This document shows positions 1 to 12,200 of a DNA stretch of 64,000 nt, piece after piece. Positions within the stretch are counted from its first letter, which is position 1, and each line of letters begins with the position of its first letter. Position numbers and translations under genes: made by a program. Source of the stretch: Porphyra umbilicalis (lineage: Eukaryota > Rhodophyta > Bangiophyceae > Bangiales > Bangiaceae); assembly GCA_002049455.2 (NCBI GenBank), contig KV918957.1, positions 82,422 to 146,421 of the forward strand, in the 5' to 3' direction. Under the pieces are notes generated by a model. That model searched no databases. It had not been told where the DNA came from and saw only the letters and a program-made list of their open reading frames with translations.

Positions 1-694
1 TTGATCCGATACCATAATCTGTTGGTATGGTGTCAGATCGTCTGCAAAGTGGGGCTCATGCTGATTTGCTGTACTGGCGCCGGTACCCACAATTTTCAAA
101 TTGCCTCCGAACGCCTCCAGTACAGGCTGAAATGGCATGTACTGGGCCATATTCGACCCCCCTCCACACTGCAAACCTTCCAATATAGTATAGAATCGAT
201 ATTCGCGTTTTAGAGCGCGGCGCTCCTCTGCACGCGCCCAGTACAGGAATACACTGCGCCCACAACGCGCCTGGCTGCCACTCCACGGCACCGACACTGC
301 TCAGACATCGCGTACGCGGGGGTCTTTCCGGCGCTGGGTGGGGACACGTAGAACTCGCAGGACATCTCACGATCAAGAAGCGTAACGCGGCACATACGAA
401 CGGCAATCTATCACGCTTCCCTTGCGGGCTGTCGTGAGGCTGTTTGTTGCTCTGCAGGGGGGCCATTTATGCCTCATCTCTTGCGCTTATTCTTTGGCTG
501 CGCTTCCTCTGCAAACATTACATCACATGTCAAGCAGAGTCCAGGCCAGAAAGAAGGACCAAAAATAAAGACTAAAGCAGAGGTCACACCGCCCCGGCTT
601 GATCGCACGCTGGACCCCCGCGTGCCCTGCTAAGCGCATCAATGAAATAGAAAAGAGTACACCAGCGTCGAACGCAGAAATGTCAGAAAGAGAT

Positions 695-908
695 AAACAC
701 GTAGCCAAGCATGAGAAGCAAAGAGATCGACGAGCAACACGGAAACGCGAGACGTGCTTCCGTACAATGGCACGAAAACTCAGCACGTCCGCGAGACCCG
801 CAAACACGTAGTCATATCACGAGAAGCAAACAGATCGACGAGGAACACGGAAGCGCGAGACGTGGGTCAGTACAATGATACAAAAACCCAGTACGTCCGT
901 GAGACCCG
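695..908. repeat. 107-bp tandem duplication, two diverged copies
   Basis: Two adjacent copies start at 695 and 802, both beginning AAACACGTAG, and end near GAGACCCGCA at 793-802 and 900-910. The copies differ at scattered positions, so the duplication is not recent. It has no coding content. Extents are by eye. Confidence 0.75.
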
Positions 909-1768
909 CACCAGCATCCATTAAGTACGCAGGTACAACACGCTACTGAATTGTATCACTCTGAGCAGCTGCACGACAAAGCATCCGTCTCACGCCACGT
1001 ACCGAGGAGCCTGCGGCAGATCGGAGACGAATCGAGGGGGTAGCGAGCGACGGCGACGCCGGCGGGGCGTCGGACGACGCCAGGAGTGTGCGCGAGGACG
1101 TCGGTCTCGAACCGACTCGACGACCTGTGGAAAAGCCTCAGAGACGCCGCCCTCGCGGTCAAGTTGGCTCTTATGAGGCGAGCGCACTGTTTTTCGACCC
1201 TCTCAGACGCACCGAGAGGGCACATTGTGTGCGGTCCGCCCAGCTTCTTTCGACTCAGTGTGCAGCTGCGCGCTGTCGTTTGCGAGTCATACGTGATGCG
1301 TTCCATGGAACACAGCGATAGCCTCCCTGTCAGCTCTCGACAGCACTGCTGCGTCATCAACCTGTGTGCACGTATCTGATTGGGTAACGATAGCTTTTCG
1401 AACGGAAATTTGACCGGTATCCACCTTCGTTGCCCGTCTTGATACGTGCTGAACGCTGGTGGCTTCTCGCAGTCCAGGGACGCCCAACACAGAATGATGT
1501 GTGACGAAACGTCCTGACTGGCCCTGGCACGCGGCGAAACGGCGAAGACACATCAGATTTCCTTGTGTGCGCGTCACTTGTAGCCTGCTTCAGCAGCGGC
1601 TACAAGCCCTCGAATCTGGCCCGATTTACATGGTACACCCCACGGGGCCAGCACGTGGGACTCGTAGCCCACGTTCTGGACCCCCCTCCCCCCCCAGATG
1701 ACGTGCGTTCGGCCCTCCCCCCACGGCCGCCGCTCCAAATTGATGCCAGTAAGGCAATCGGGCCTGTA

Positions 1769-2173
1769 GTATTGCTGATCCCCGAATTTTGTCCTGGTGG
1801 ACAGAGACTGACTTGCGGACCGACTCTCTCCACCAATCAGATGCGCCTCTGGGACTGACTTGGTGCTCCTGATTGCTTACATGTGCCCATACAGCATGGA
1901 AATCAACTTCAGCTCCTATTTTTTTCCGCACATCTGGCAAGGAGACAGTAGAAAATCTCAAGATCTCGCGTGGGCAGCTTGCTCCGTGCCAACAAAGTCG
2001 GATCAAGCGGCAACAAACAGTGAGTTCTGCTGGATGCAAGGTCTTGGAACCCAATGCAGGCTGTCTATTGGCTTCGATGCCTTCTTACTGTCGTTTTAGA
2101 CCAATAGAGTGCTGTTATTCACAGTCAGTCTCTGTCTCTGTCCCCCAGGACAAAATTCGGGGATCAGCAATAC
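1769..2173. mobile_element. Putative MITE with about 45-bp terminal inverted repeats
   Basis: The left arm (1769-1813) starts GTATTGCTGATCCCCG and is repeated in inverted orientation at 2123-2173. The arms match over nearly their full length, apart from one substitution and one extra ACAGAG unit in the right arm. A TA dinucleotide lies next to both tips, as in Tc1/mariner-type elements. The interior of about 310 bp has no transposase. The size and structure fit a non-autonomous DNA element; its family is unknown. Confidence 0.55.
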
Positions 2174-4478
2174 ATAAAATTTAGCCTAGTACGCGTTTTA
2201 GTACACGTCTAGTATGCGCCCCACTTTCCCTACCATCTGCACCATCCCAACGTTTGGTGCAGCGTATGGGGGAAACCCCCATTCGGAAAGAGTCAAACAA
2301 TTGGAATGTGACCAAATATTGTGCATGATTGCGAGCCACGACGCTCGCAATCCGGCGCTAAGCGCTCTGCGCTTGCCAAGTGTCCAGATTCCTCCCTGCC
2401 ACATCATCTTTGACTGCCACTTTGACAGTCCAGCAAGCCTTCACAGGTCGACAGGGCGGGGCATGGCAGCGGCATGATTGGATTTTGTGCTTTTCAACTA
2501 ATCACGTCGTGGACACCGTGCCCTCCCAGGTGGATGTGGACGACCCCGCCTCAGCCCCACTGATTGCTACCGCGCTGCCCCGTCAATCTGCGGCGCCCCC
2601 GTCATCGTCCGTCCTGGAACCAACTGTGAGAAAGGTGGTCGGTCCGAGGAGTGGCTTGACGTAGTCTCCACCTGAGTTGCTCGCCCTCGCTAAGACGGTC
2701 CCCGTCAGTCTCTAAGATGCGGCAATTGGGAGCGGTCAACTGAAGGCCGCGCTACTGCGGCGCAATCACGGCCGTTTCGCGGCGCGTGTGCCACCTGCAG
2801 CGGACTCCAAGCCGGAGTCCGGGGGCATCCTCGACCCGCGTGGCTGGGGGGGGGCGGCCTGCTCGGGCCTGCAAAGTGCGGTAGGACGCCATCAAGGCCT
2901 CCCGTATTGTATACAAGCAGGCCACAATTGGATGGAAAGTGCACATTGATACGAAAAAGTCAGCACAGCATTCCGCGATATGGTGCGCGCACCGGTGGAG
3001 CACAACGATCATCGCGGGCACCATATTATGGGGGAGCCACTCACATCACGCCACGATTTCGGAAGAAATCACCATATTATGGTGTTGGTGCGAACCGCTG
3101 GGCTTGCTCTCAGAGGGCGCTCAGGGGTGCTTTAAGCGCCTGCGCCCCCAAAATCGGGGCGCCCCTGACAACCCTACTAGTGGAAAGTACACTTTGTCCG
3201 AAACAACTGACAATGCCAAACGCGGACGCTTGCCACGATGTTCACAAATACTTGGTTGCTGGCCTGAATTTGGTACCATTGACGATCGCTGCTGTGGACT
3301 TACAGTAGGCGGGACGGAGAATGACTGTATCCCGAAGCTGAACTAACAGTAGAGTTTTTTTAATTTCCTCGCAAGTCATAGGCGCGATTATGCATGGACA
3401 GGGACTGGCGGCGGAGTCGACGGGCTCGGTGCATGCTCTCGCTTGCCCTTTCCTTGCTCTTGCCCGCGGCGTGCATTTGGCAGACGGCTGGCGTCCCGGT
3501 GAACGAGACGGGCGCATGCGCTGCGCACGGCGCCACGCTTTGATTATTCCCCGGGCGGCGGGTCGTGATGAGCCGCCTCCACGTTGCTCTCTTCCACCTC
3601 CCAGGGGCGTCTGCGTGGGCAATGACCGGAGGCGACGTGTCTGTGGGGGGGTTGAGGCGGGGGAGGGAGGGGCCGTGACATTCCTGCTCCTCGTTTTTTC
3701 CGTTTCTGTACGGACGGCCGGGGAGGGGTTGGGGAGGGGGGTGCCGGTCGGATGGCAGCCGCCACCTCTCACCCGCGTTCACTTGTCTGTACGGGCCGAG
3801 TGGCGCCTGCCTGTTAGCTGGCTGCGTGCCTGACTGCCTGTTTCCGCCTTTGGCCGGCTCTGAACGCCTGGCGGCGACAGGGGGGGGTGGTACCCGCGGG
3901 TACCCTGGCGGCACCCCACTCGGTGGGGTGGCGTCCGTACGCGACCCTCTCCCTGTGGGGTGGGTGAGACGGGCGTTTGCGCTCGGCGCATCGGCCACCG
4001 TAGTGTTGGGCGCGTGCGACCTACCCGCACGCGCCTGCGTTGCCTCGGCGCCTCTGCGTGACCTCTTGGACCGACCGCCGCGGCACCTCCTCTCTGCAGC
4101 CGGGCTCCCTTTCGTTCCCTGACTTGGCTATCCCCTGCTCTTGTGAGGAAGGTGGGCTGTGGAACGCGGCCGGCAGGGGGCGGTGCCGCACGCTCACGAT
4201 TTTCCGGGTGGGGATCTCATCTGCCTCCCCTCCCCCTGGGGGGAGAGCGTCCTCGGTCGCCCGGCGTCGGCGGCGCCGTTGCGCCCGCCGCCCGCGACGT
4301 CGCGCTTGGTGTTGGGTGCGGCAACTGCCGCACGGCGGTGCGCTGTGGGTCGTTGCGCGCTCGCGCCCCGGCGGCGAGGCGGTGGTGATTGCTGGTGCGA
4401 CCTGTTGAGGACGAGGGCGAGGACGGCGACGGCGGCGCGGAGCGTTGTGTTGTGCGGCTTCCAGCCTCTGTTGCCACC

Positions 4479-6779
4479 ATGGCGCGCCGGGCAAAGGCGC
4501 GGGAGTTTGACGCGCGGGCGACACTGGAGGAGCGCCTCGGGCCCGATGTGCTCAAACGGCTGGAGGCGATGGCCCACGAGTTTGTGCGGTTCGAGCGGGG
4601 CCAGTTTGGCTTCTACATTGACCCCGCGCGGTACGCCGTGAAGCAACGACAGGTGGGGCCGCTGGGGCGTGGCCGCCGCCGTAAGGTTGTGGCCGGCGTG
4701 GACAAGGACGGCAACGTCATCACCGCATGGATTGGGGTGGATGGAAAAGCAAAGGACGCAAGCACCATCAATGGGGAGACGGTCACCATTCCGGAAGCGT
4801 ACGCGGAAGGCGCGTTTGGGATTGGCGTCGGACCGGACGGAGAGGGGGGTGGCGGCGGCGGCGGCGGCGGCGGTGGCGGCGGGGGCGGCGGAGGTGGGGG
4901 TGGGGGTGGTGGCGGCGGTGGTGGTGGCGGTGGTGGCGGTGGGGGTGGTGGAGGGGGCGGAAATGGGGGCGGCGGCGATGGCGACGGCGATGGTGGGCCC
5001 GGCGGCGGCGGCGGTGGTCCCGGCGGCGGCGGGGGCGGGGGCCCTGGTGGAAAGGGCCCTGGCGGGTCCAAGGGCGCGGACGCTGGGAAACTCACCGGCG
5101 CCGCCGCAGCGGTGGCTGCCGCGCGCCAGAATGAAGCCAGGCTGGCGTCTGGCAAGCCTGGGGAGCCCGGTTTTGGGGGCCCCGGCATTGGAGCAGCGGC
5201 GCCCGGGCAGCCTGCAGCACCGCGCCTGCCGACCGGCAAGGTGGAGGCCAAGGACAACACGGCGCGCGGGCGGCAAAAGAAGCCGCTCCATTGGGGCAAG
5301 ATCCCCAACAACCTCATCCCCGGCACCATTTGGACGACGCTGGACGAGAAGGTGGTGCCGATCAACGAGGAGGAGGTCGACGAGTTGTTTGGCGTGGACG
5401 TGCAGGAGTCAAGCGGCTTTGGCGCTGCCCAAGAGGAGGTCAAGCCCGAGGTGCTGCCGCACAAGCGTAAGCACAACGTCAACATTCTATTGGCCAACAT
5501 CAAGATGAGTTCAGACGACATCAAGGACGTCATCCGCGTGCCGACGTACAAGGACTTGGAGGCGGGCACCCTGCAAGCGTTGCTGCTGATTTGCCCGACG
5601 CCAGAGGAGGAGCAGCTGCTCGCTCAAAACGTCGGCATCAAGGACCAAGTCGACCGCACGGACCAGTTTATGATGGAGTTGGCGGAGCTGAACGGCCTCC
5701 GCGCCAAGGTGCTTTGTGCCCTCTCTGCCAAGACGTTCAACGACGAGGCGGTCGAGGTTATCCGCAACATGGACACCTTTGCGATGATTCCCGCCGAGAT
5801 CATGGGGTCGGCCAAGCTGGCCGGCACCCTGCAGACGGTGCTCGCGCTGGGCAACTTCCTCAACTCGGGCACGACCCGCGGCGGTGCGCACGGGTTCAAG
5901 CTCGAGGCCCTGGCCATGTTGTCGACCGTCAAGAACCCGAATGGTGGGTCGCTCCTTAACTACATCGTGATGTCGATGGAGCGGGACCAGCCGGGCATTC
6001 TGCCGCTGGACGACATGCCGTCGCTTCACCGGTCGGCCATGCTCTCCCTCGACGCCATCGGGGAAGACGTGCAAGCCCTGCTCGAGTCTGTCACCAACGT
6101 ATCGGAGCAGATCAAATCCATCGGCGACGACGCGTCGCTGGCGGGTTTCAAGACCGAAATGGAGACCTTTGCTGGGGAGGCGGTCAAAGTGCGGGAGGAG
6201 ATTATCTCCTTGCGCGGCCTCATGATGGAGAAGCAACAAGGCATGATGGGCCACTTTGGCGAGCGCAACAAGGCGTCCCGCGCGCGTGCGGAAGACCTCT
6301 TCCGGATGCTGCGCGAATTTTCTGACGACGTCGACCAGGCGCTCATGGTCAAGTGGGAGAAGGATGCGCGCGACGCCAAGAAGGCCGGCCGCACGCCGCC
6401 GCCCAAGCCGGGGACAAGGGCAGAGGCGGCGGCCTTGGCGGAAGCGGAAGCCGCCGCCGCCCGAGCCGAGATGGGCGACGAGCCTGCGCCAAGTAGCTCC
6501 GTGGTGGACACGCCGGCGGCTGCGCCGGCGGCGGCAGCATCGACACCGGCCGCTACGGCCGCGGCGAGTCCGACCGCCACCGCGGCGGCGCCATTAGCAG
6601 CGGCGGAGGCGCCCGCGGAGGTGGCGGCGTCTGTAGGGGCAGTGGTAGCCGACGCGCCGCCCGCCGACGTGGCGGCGGCCGAGGCCGCGTCGGGGGCCGT
6701 CGAGACCGAAGCCGAGACCGCGACGGCCCCGGCAGAAGCCGAGGCCGCTTCTGCGGAGGCCGAGGCCACCCCGCAATAA
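4479..6779 (+). CDS. Formin (FH2-domain actin nucleator) with polyglycine linker
   Basis: Predicted 766-residue formin; FH2 dimers nucleate and processively elongate actin filaments in the cytoplasm. The start is the ATG at 4479 in a consensus Kozak context (CCACCATGG). Residues 1-120 match no GBD/FH3 region I recognise. A run of about 40 glycines follows (about 123-165), then Gly/Pro/Asp-rich sequence. FH2 begins at about 267 with the lasso motif KKPLHWGKI and the lasso Trp in GTIWTTLDE, and includes the conserved GNFLN...GFKLEAL segment (about 457-475). It ends near 625 and is followed by an Ala/Glu-rich tail of about 140 residues. The reading frame is uninterrupted. The oddity is that the place where formins carry a profilin-binding polyproline FH1 holds polyglycine instead. 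FH2 assignment is secure; activity with profilin is uncertain. Confidence 0.93.
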   Translation: MARRAKAREFDARATLEERLGPDVLKRLEAMAHEFVRFERGQFGFYIDPARYAVKQRQVGPLGRGRRRKVVAGVDKDGNVITAWIGVDGKAKDASTINGETVTIPEAYAEGAFGIGVGPDGEGGGGGGGGGGGGGGGGGGGGGGGGGGGGGGGGGGGGGGGNGGGGDGDGDGGPGGGGGGPGGGGGGGPGGKGPGGSKGADAGKLTGAAAAVAAARQNEARLASGKPGEPGFGGPGIGAAAPGQPAAPRLPTGKVEAKDNTARGRQKKPLHWGKIPNNLIPGTIWTTLDEKVVPINEEEVDELFGVDVQESSGFGAAQEEVKPEVLPHKRKHNVNILLANIKMSSDDIKDVIRVPTYKDLEAGTLQALLLICPTPEEEQLLAQNVGIKDQVDRTDQFMMELAELNGLRAKVLCALSAKTFNDEAVEVIRNMDTFAMIPAEIMGSAKLAGTLQTVLALGNFLNSGTTRGGAHGFKLEALAMLSTVKNPNGGSLLNYIVMSMERDQPGILPLDDMPSLHRSAMLSLDAIGEDVQALLESVTNVSEQIKSIGDDASLAGFKTEMETFAGEAVKVREEIISLRGLMMEKQQGMMGHFGERNKASRARAEDLFRMLREFSDDVDQALMVKWEKDARDAKKAGRTPPPKPGTRAEAAALAEAEAAAARAEMGDEPAPSSSVVDTPAAAPAAAASTPAATAAASPTATAAAPLAAAEAPAEVAASVGAVVADAPPADVAAAEAASGAVETEAETATAPAEAEAASAEAEATPQ

Positions 6780-7481
6780 CTACTCCTGGACGTCTTCTTC
6801 CCTCCACACTCCCGAGATGCAGTGAACACCACTGCCGACGAATTGCTGACTAATCACCTCCGTAGCAACGAATCTCTGGACCTCGACCACCGTCCCCATT
6901 GCTTCTTTGAGATGCACGCTATGTAATCAAGACGACCTTACGATGATATGGGCATGCCGCGAGCGTCCCCGAGTGTGGCACCAACACCGACACTGGATAG
7001 AGGAAAGGAGATAGCACCTGCCGACCCCAACTGAGAAGGCGAACTCCGCCTGGCGCAGTCGGCGCTGCTGCCGCTGCTACCCTGGCGACCTCCAGGTGCA
7101 CGCGCAAAGACAGTGCGCAGATGCACGTTCCTTCCAAGAGGAAACTAACCCAACCACATAGGAATGCCAAGATATGTAGGCCATCCGCAGGTGGGAGTGC
7201 CACCGCGGACGAACAACCCTAACCCACGCGCGCGAAATAGCGCCCAGCTGCAAACGCCGTCACGTGGTAGACGTCCGCACGGCGGGCTCACCCTCACCGA
7301 TCTACAACCCACCAGGCTCCAGAGCAGCGGCCCCGCGCACCACCACCCGCACCCGCCACGGCAACTGAGCAAACGACCCACTACGCCACCCCAACCACAC
7401 CACACGGGGAGCAGGCCACACCAATCACAATAGAGACAGCACAGAGAAAACATGTGCACACAAATGGGGGCTGGCGCACGT
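6780..7481. other. Convergent 3' intergenic region, formin / eL21
   Basis: The formin (+) and eL21 (-) genes end facing each other across about 700 bp. I see no gene here, so it presumably holds both 3' UTRs. No clear AATAAA is visible on the formin side. Confidence 0.5.
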
Positions 7482-7961
7482 TTACACGATGAACCGGTAC
7501 GGAATGGGCTCCACCAACTCCATCGACGGCACGCTAACGACAGCCGCAGCGCGAGGCCCGACCGGCTGGCGCTTGGGCAGCACCGCCTTCTCACCCTTGG
7601 CGCGAGATTCCCGCGACAGCGCATCGTTGGCCTTGACGCGCTTCTTGAAGTCCTCGTCGCACCGCGACTTCTTCACGTGCTCCACCCGGACGTGGAACCG
7701 CTTGGCCAGGATGCGGTTGCGAACGACTTTGTTGACCTCGACGCCGACAGCGGTGCGGGAGATGTTGAACACACGCCCGGTCTTGCCATGGTAGTACTTA
7801 TACGGCATGCCCTGCTGCACAGCAGGGTTGGCCACAATGTCGACATAGTCGCCAACCTTGTACGTCGTCAGGTACGTAGACAGGTGCTCCGGGCCATGCT
7901 TCCGGAAGGACTTGGCAAACAGATGCCTCGTGTTGCTGCGCTTACCACCCGAACGAACCAT
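7482..7961 (-). CDS. RPL21: 60S ribosomal protein eL21
   Basis: A 159-residue protein collinear over its full length with eukaryotic eL21 (human form 160 residues). It is a structural component of the cytosolic large ribosomal subunit. Diagnostic stretches are the N-terminal RHLFAKSFRKHG, the SH3-like core with VDIVANPAVQQGMPYKYYHG and KTGRVFNI, then NRILAKRFHVRVEHVKKS, LKRQP-type PKRQPVGPR, and the C-terminal LVEPIPYRFIV. The start ATG (7961-7959) has a purine-poor but acceptable context (GAGCCATGG). There is no intron in the coding region. The sequence immediately upstream on the minus strand is C/T-rich, as is common for ribosomal protein genes. Confidence 0.98.
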   Translation of the reverse strand: MVRSGGKRSNTRHLFAKSFRKHGPEHLSTYLTTYKVGDYVDIVANPAVQQGMPYKYYHGKTGRVFNISRTAVGVEVNKVVRNRILAKRFHVRVEHVKKSRCDEDFKKRVKANDALSRESRAKGEKAVLPKRQPVGPRAAAVVSVPSMELVEPIPYRFIV

Positions 7962-9250
7962 GGCTCAGGGGTAGGGTGAACAAAAGGACGGCACGGCGGG
8001 AGGGGGATTGGGGTGGGGAAGGGGATTGATGGCCGCGGCGACGGCGTCGGCGACGGAGACGGGCGTGGGCGGGTCGACGGACGGGGGCGAGACGGCATCG
8101 GCGACAACAGTCACGGATTGCTGAGGCGCCAATGCGCAGCGTCGATCGATCGAGCCGTCATTGCATGTTGTATCCAACTGATGATCGCCACGTCGCAGAG
8201 CGGATCATTTGAGCTTTGAACATTGGCATCCAATTGACTGAACATCAACGGCGCATGGACATGTGTCTCTACTGCTCCTGGCTGCCAAGTACGCAAATAC
8301 TGGGTCTGTCGCAAGTCATAGGCTCTCCTCTTCATGTTCGCACTGTACAGGGGTCTGTTGACGTTGCGTTCTGCGTGGCGCTCCCCCTCATCCCTGGCTG
8401 TTCCCTGCAGTTGGCCTTCGTGTCACGTCCGCTCGAGACGCGCCGGCGCGGGTTTGTCAGTCGACTTCGCGCTTCGGGGCGGCTAGGTGTCGCCTGGTTG
8501 GAAGAAGCGGCCAAAAGGCACTCGTCCGGTCACGATGCTTGGACCGTGCTGCATCCACTTCGTCCCGATTATTTTGCGACGTGCTGCCACGAGCGCCCCA
8601 TTGGCGCTGGGGACCGGCTGGGGGTAGAGGGTGGGCCGTCCTGCCATTGAGAACAGGGTCGGGACAACCTGTTGGCGCCGGCGCCCACGGCGGGGGGGGC
8701 GGCCGCCGCGGCTTGTGCACCGTGGCGGCTGCATTTTCTGGACGGGAGTGACCGTCGCGGCGCAGTCGAGAGGGGGGCGGCATTACGCAGTGGTCCTGGC
8801 TGTGGTGGTCCTGCCCGTGGTGCTGGGTGGGCTGATGTCGATGTCACAGGCTTGCAGGCGTCCTGCAGCGGATCCGTGAGCAGGGAGAACCCTTCGTGGC
8901 CCTGCTGTGGGCTGCTGGGCGCCTGGCAGTCCCACCCCTCTTGTTTCTTCCTTTTTCGTTGCGGTCGGTGTGTCAGACCCGGGGCGTGTTGGCACACGCT
9001 CGCTCGCATCCCGCCGGGGGTTGGACGGTTGGGCTGCGATACCGGGAGTGTGACGGCGCCCAGCGTGTGGCGGCGCCTGCGACTTCGCCGACTAATGAGG
9101 AGAGCACGCGCTGGGCGTGCGTGTGTGCTCCTTCTCAGCGTGCCGGGGGTGGTGCTTGCGGTGGTGGTCGTGGTGACGGCGACGTAGCATATCGTCGACG
9201 CGCGGGGAGGCCGGTGCCTGCCCTCTCCCTCTAGGGCTGGGGTCGACACC
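7962..9250. other. Divergent intergenic region, eL21 / AMP-binding gene
   Basis: About 1.3 kb separates the divergent starts of eL21 (-) and the AMP-binding-like gene (+). It probably holds both promoters. I see no conserved reading frame, RNA gene or clear core promoter motif. Confidence 0.5.
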
Positions 9251-12200
9251 ATGTCCATCAACCGGTATGACCTCAAGGAGGCGGTCTTGCTTGCCCGCGG
9301 TGAGCGCGAGGCGGAGTTGCTGCGGTTGACGACCCTGCGGGAGCTGCCCAAGTCGCTCTTCTTCTCCAAGCCCGCCACCTCTGCGCTCCCCGCCCCCCAC
9401 CGAGGGAGTTGGAAGGGAAAACCGGTGGTCTACTCCCATGGCGAGGTATACAAGATGGTCGAGTCGGTCGCCGCCACAATGCGTGAGTGCGGTGTCCGCC
9501 CCGCGACGGTGTGTGCGCTAGTGACGCCAACCGGCAGCGTCGAGGCGGCCGTCTTCTTTCTCGCGCTCGTGTGGATTGGCGCCATCGCCGCACCCGTAGA
9601 CGCGGGGCTGGACATCCAGGGCTTGGCCGTGGCGCTCAAGGCGTGCGGCGCGACGATTGTCGTCTCGCCCATTCCGGATGACGGCGCCGACGGGGAGCTT
9701 GATGAGAGGGATGGGGGGGAGGCGCTGGAAATTGGGGCGCGGGTGGCGAGCGTTGCCAAGAATATGGGCATCATCTCTTGGCACCTGTACCGCACGACCA
9801 ACGAGGGCGTGAAGCTGGAGATGCATGGCACCCGGGCGGGCGCGAGCGCCGCGTGGAAGGGCGGCTCTGCTGACTACAAGGTCGACCCGGAGGAGGTGGC
9901 TGTCCACCTGCTTGCCTCCCCGCCGTCGATGGACACCGCCGCGGACGGCGATCTCGGCGCGGCGCACGTAGTGGACGTGGTGCGGCTGACACATCGCAAC
10001 CTGGTGTCGTCGGCCCAAGCGTTTGCGACCAGCTATCAGCTGAAGGTCGAGCAAACAACGCTCCTCAGTTGCGCGCTACACGACGCGCACGGGCTGGTGG
10101 TACTCCTTGCCACACTGCTGTCGGGAGGCCAGCTGGTCCTCCCGCCCGCGACCGCTGAACCCGAGGAGTTCTTTGCGGCCGACATGTTTTGGCCACTGGT
10201 CTCGTCCTTATCCCTGGACTGGTTGTCCGCGTCACCAGCCAACCTCCGCACCGTTTCTGCGGGTGGGAACTTCCCAGACCAGTCGAGCATCGGTTTTGTG
10301 CGTGTCGCGACGGGCCTACACACCGCTTCTGCTGGAACGAGCTGCACGGACGACGCGCTGTCTATCGAAGACGTGGCGTTCCTGTCGAAGGCTGTTTTCC
10401 ACGCGCCCGTCTTGCCGGCGTACGGCCCCGCCGCGGCGGCCGGCCACGCGGCTGCCAATACGACTGGCACCAACGGTGGCCGCCCTGGCACGCTCGGGAA
10501 GCCGCCCCTCTCGAGCGTGCGTCTGGCCGTCCTCGATCCGGTCACGCGGGCGTATCTGCCCAGCGGGGAAGTTGGCGACGTGGCTGTCACGGGCCCAGGC
10601 GCTTCGACGTCTGTACTTGCCGGCGCGGGTCGTAACGAGGAGGCGGTGCGCAAGCTCTTCCTCCACGAGGCGCTCGACGATGGGGAGGAGGCCCCTACCA
10701 ACGACGCGGACGCGCTGCTCCTCGCGCCGGTCGCATCGGGCAAGTACTCCACACCGGGCACCATGGTGACCGCGTCGCAGAGCGTCCGTGCGGCGGACGG
10801 AGGGAAGAAGGCTTGGGAGGTCGACGCCGTTTCGTCGGGCGGAGTGTACCACAACCTGCCGCCACTGAGTGCGCGGACGTCGGCGGCGGCCGCTGCCGCC
10901 GCCGCGGCGGGTGCCCAGACTGCGACGGTCTGGTTCCTGACGGGCGACCGGGGCAAGGTGGACAAGGACGGCTTCCTGGTGGTCGTTGGTGACGCGCGAG
11001 AGATGCGTGCCGCCGAGGCCCGCAAGCTGGCCGTTGTGGCGGCGGCGGAGCAGCGCCGCAAGGCTGAGGAGGAGGCGGCGCTCGAAGAGGAGCGCGCGGC
11101 AGAGGCAGCGCAGGCAGAAAGCGAGGCGCAGCGCCGTCGGGAGGCGGGCATCACCGAAGAGGAGGAGACGTCCGAGGTGGAGAAGGCCAAGCTCGCCACT
11201 GTCGCTACCGCCGCCTCGCTCGCTGCAGCTGGGGGGGCGGTCGCCACCCGCGATAGTTGGATGCGCCGGTCGGATGAGCCGCCGACGGCGCAGAGCCGCT
11301 CGGTCGAGGCCGCCGCCGGTGCTTCCGCGGCGCGGGGGCGGAGCCGCGACGGCGACCGCGGCGCTGCGGACGGGACCCTAGGTCTGGACGCCTCGTCGGC
11401 GGCGGCCATTTTGGAGCACCTCGACAAGCTGGCGGAGGGCCAGAAGACGCTCGAGGCGGACCTGGCCGCCGCTCACCAGGCGCGGATGGCCGTCGTGCAG
11501 CAACGGTTGGAAGCGGCGGAGGCGCTGGCGGCGTCCCGCCGGGAAGAGGTGCGGCGCGAGGCCGACGCTGCCGCCGCCCGGAACGCGGCGGTGGCCAGCT
11601 CCGCGGCCACGGCGGCGGCGAACCCCGCCGTCATGGACGTGTCGGTGGACGAGGCGCAGGCGGCAATCATGTGCGCCGCTGCCGCGTCGGAGGAGTCGGC
11701 GCAGGCCACGGCGGCGGCGATGCAGGCCGCTCAGGCGGCGGCGTCTGCCGCCGCCGCCGCAGAGCGCGCCTCGGAGGTGACCGTCGCGGAGGTGCGAAAG
11801 CTGCCCCCGCCGCCGTCGGCGGCGGAGAAGGCCATGAAGCTGGCGGCGGCAGCGGCCGCCGCGGAGCGGGCGATTGCCGCGAGCAAGGCGGCGGCTGAGC
11901 GAGCGGCGGCAGCGGCGGTGCTTGACGTCGTCGACCCCAACAATGTGACCAAGGTCGTTGCGGTTAGCCTTGAGGACGTGGAGGCAGCAGTGGAGAGCCA
12001 CCCGGCAGTAGCGGTCGCGCGCGCCTTTGGGCGACCAGACCCCCGCTTTGGCTCGGAAGTCTACTGCGCGGTCCTTGTCAAGGTCGGCGGGCGCCTCAGC
12101 GAGCCGTGGCTCCTCCTCCACGTGCAGTCGTTGCTGCCGGCGGCAGCGGTGCCCCGCCGCTTTTACGTCGTCGATGAGGAAACGGTGGTGGCCGACCGTA

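Larger units (their letters stand above)
1..4478. other. Gene-free 5' region
   Basis: I see no convincing gene here. Open frames are short, overlap on both strands and have no recognisable domains. The first 3.3 kb has moderate GC and contains a 107-bp tandem duplication and a small inverted-repeat element (listed separately). From about 3.4 kb the composition becomes very GC-rich with C/T- and G-rich tracts, which fits the upstream and 5' leader region of the formin gene starting at 4479. No promoter motif could be assigned. Confidence 0.6.

Noticed and set aside
4613-5569. Long polyproline open frame on the minus strand opposite the formin
   Set aside because: It is the complement of the GGN-repeat and FH2-coding sequence; the plus-strand frame has the conserved FH2 domain and a consensus Kozak start.
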